The translations under genes were made by a program, and so were the position numbers. 6,266 nucleotides of DNA from JABSOG01 sp047617105 (GTDB lineage Bacteria; Pseudomonadota; Gammaproteobacteria; Enterobacterales; Alteromonadaceae): positions 1-6,266 of the forward strand of contig JBLGCB010000405.1 in the NCBI GenBank assembly GCA_047617105.1. Reading direction: 5' to 3'. Position 1 is the stretch's first letter. The number at the start of each line of letters is the position of its first letter. A model generated the notes under the pieces. The model had not been told where the DNA came from. It ran no database searches and saw only the letters and a list, made by a program, of their open reading frames with translations. Positions 5,701-6,266 of this stretch are shown here, in pieces.

Positions 5701-6266
5701 AAGGTACGGTGACATTAACCCTGTCCAGCACCGGCCCCAACAGCTACCACTTTGAAGTCAGCGACAGCGGTCCGGGCATTGAAAAAGCCCATCAGAGCGA
5801 TATTTTTAATGCTTTTGGTCAAACATCCTACGGCGCAAAACATGGCGGTACCGGATTAGGTTTGGCCATTGCCAGCAATCAAGTCAGCCTAATGGGCGGT
5901 CGATTAAAGCTTAAATCAACCCTAGGCACAGGCAGCCAATTTTACTTTGCCTTGCAACTGCCGCCCGCCAAAGGGGTGATTGATACCCGACAATCAAGAT
6001 CTCGTCAGGCCCTTAAACTGGTCACTGGGGTCAAACTGGCGGCACTGGTGGTGGATGATATTTGGGAGAATCGCAATATCCTCAAACTGATGTTAGAAGA
6101 TATTGGCATTGACGTGAGTGAAGCGAGTCATGGCAAAGAGGCGCTGGACACATTACATCAGGCTGAGTCTTTGCCTGAACTGGTGTTTATGGATATTCGG
6201 ATGCCACAAATGGACGGGTTAACCGCATTAAAACAAATCCGTCTCGACTTTGGCTCTCGTAGCCCC
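2709..6266 (+). CDS. Hybrid sensor histidine kinase with double periplasmic beta-propeller (3' end outside window)
   Basis: Inner-membrane two-component sensor, open for 1186 codons to the window edge. The ATG at 2709 is the first start after an in-frame TAG (2646-2648); the ribosome-binding site is weak (GAGAA, 13 bases upstream). Domains in order: signal peptide 1-34 (hydrophobic, TWA before the likely cut); about 14 Reg_prop blades at 40-690, with the repeated Trp of W-[VIAL]-[GA]-[TV] at 67, 112, 159, 207, 255, 303, 351, 399, 446, 494, 541, 588 and 631, plus a degenerate last blade near 671-690; Y_Y_Y domain at about 740-815; transmembrane helix 823-841; short coiled linker; HisKA with phosphorylated His873 (NVSHEIRTPLN); HATPase_c with N box Asn987/Asn991, DSGPG at 1019-1023 and GGTGLGLAI at 1046-1054; receiver with acidic pair Asp1116-Asp1117 and acceptor Asp1162 (MDIRMP). 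The conserved Thr/Ser and Lys of the receiver lie beyond the edge, as would any Hpt or HTH domain. The family often senses sugars or oligosaccharides; the ligand here is unknown. Confidence 0.96.
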   Translation, partial: MQKLSSVFIYLFTTLLSPTLWLVLCLLLPMPTWAKLSAFHFDNLTNVPGLQNLFTLKVIQDPQGYIWVATQDGLFRYDGYHFKAFYNHPDDPTSLSDNYVQTLYVDKQQRLWVGTQNGLNLLDHKTLKFKRYIHRPQVSNSLSNDYVMSISERHDGLLWVGTFGGGLNLFDPNTESFSHFMYDKDDPTSLSNNRIYTQITDHQGDLWVATRDGGLNRLNHKSGIFTRYQHDPNNPNSLSHNKIYALVEDADNILWVGTRGGGLNRFNRQDNTFTHFRHDADDIYSLGSDHVFALFADKNNALWVGTQEGGLNLLDKQTHRFNRYQSNLQNNASLNNNNVMSITQDQTGLLWVGTFGGGISKFDPDSKRFGLMRHNPNNPDSISSNEVRAIFKDKQNQLWIGTGRGLDRYDPLNDRFDHFNHQPNNPQSLASNHVSAIYQDLTGDIWVGTRTNGLSRFNQQSQTFKHYCNQSGDNSSLSDDIIRTIHQDQRGNLWVGTSNGLNRFNPKTNSFTRYHHDADDPDSITADTVYVLYSDRRGWLWAGTSEGLNLFNHENGKFIRYQHIVDQPNSLSHDAVYSIYQDPQGLFWLGTGGGLNKFDPNKRSFIHYRQKDGLSSDGIFAVLPDKTGKLWLGVGVGEQSISVLDPLTGEIKNNIGAAANCNSGYNVYFGASDGQLFFGGDGYCAFYPEQAASAGQPPALVFTDFRILNKSTLLHTTTSPSPLTNVINHTQSVTLSHLENILSFEFSALHYTDPPNNRYQYKLEGFNKDWIETAADNRRATFTNLAPGDYTFRVKGSNNEALWNPQERMIKLTIKPAPWHTWWAYTAYTLLISLLVGVIGWQRHQRGQALILAKNNAEKANEAKSTFIANVSHEIRTPLNAVLGYAQMLSRDQALNPDQRSKLDIIEKSGSHLLNLINDILDISKIEANAMSLATVDFELVTLVEGIAVMLAGRCEEKKLNWQLINHCDDFISVHGDQCKLRQILINLLGNAVKFTSEGTVTLTLSSTGPNSYHFEVSDSGPGIEKAHQSDIFNAFGQTSYGAKHGGTGLGLAIASNQVSLMGGRLKLKSTLGTGSQFYFALQLPPAKGVIDTRQSRSRQALKLVTGVKLAALVVDDIWENRNILKLMLEDIGIDVSEASHGKEALDTLHQAESLPELVFMDIRMPQMDGLTALKQIRLDFGSRSP

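Noticed and set aside
2709..6266. Possible frameshift in the kinase gene
   Set aside because: I translated the frame codon by codon and it is open from 2709 to 6266, with every domain in one register.

Overview
The window looks like chromosomal DNA of a Gram-negative bacterium, most likely a gammaproteobacterium. Supports are moderate base composition, a periplasmic two-propeller hybrid histidine kinase with proteobacterial-style kinase boxes, and a CRP-like site with the enteric/Vibrio/Shewanella-type consensus. The genus cannot be fixed from sequence alone. No RNA gene, CRISPR array or intact insertion sequence was found.

Layout. (1) Positions 1-966, + strand: the C-terminal 321 codons of a C5-cytosine DNA methyltransferase, whose start lies left of the window. 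(2) Positions 967-997: a short convergent gap holding a GC-rich stem-loop. (3) Positions 998-1840, - strand: a 280-residue protein with two N-terminal membrane helices, a Gln-rich linker and a helical cytoplasmic domain of unknown function. Its layout loosely recalls membrane-anchored abortive-infection-type proteins. (4) Positions 1841-2708: a long divergent intergenic region of about 870 bases. It has no convincing gene but contains small inverted repeats, a run of 15-base tandem repeats, a 12-base perfect tandem duplication, a 50-base-spaced direct repeat and a good CRP-like site. (5) Positions 2709-6266, + strand: at least 1186 codons of a hybrid sensor histidine kinase that runs off the right edge. 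It has a signal peptide, about 14 Reg_prop propeller blades, a Y_Y_Y domain, one transmembrane helix, HisKA, HATPase_c and a receiver domain that is still incomplete at the edge.

How the parts work together. The methyltransferase and the membrane protein are convergent, so they are not one operon, although both could belong to a defence-rich neighbourhood. The sensor kinase is separate. It probably detects an extracellular or periplasmic ligand with its double propeller and passes phosphate from His873 to Asp1162. The CRP-like site about 200 bases upstream would fit control by carbon status, but that is inference.

I did not find clear evidence of a wholly new system. The best leads are the unknown membrane protein beside the methyltransferase, the repeat-rich divergent intergenic region, and the strikingly regular blade array of the kinase.
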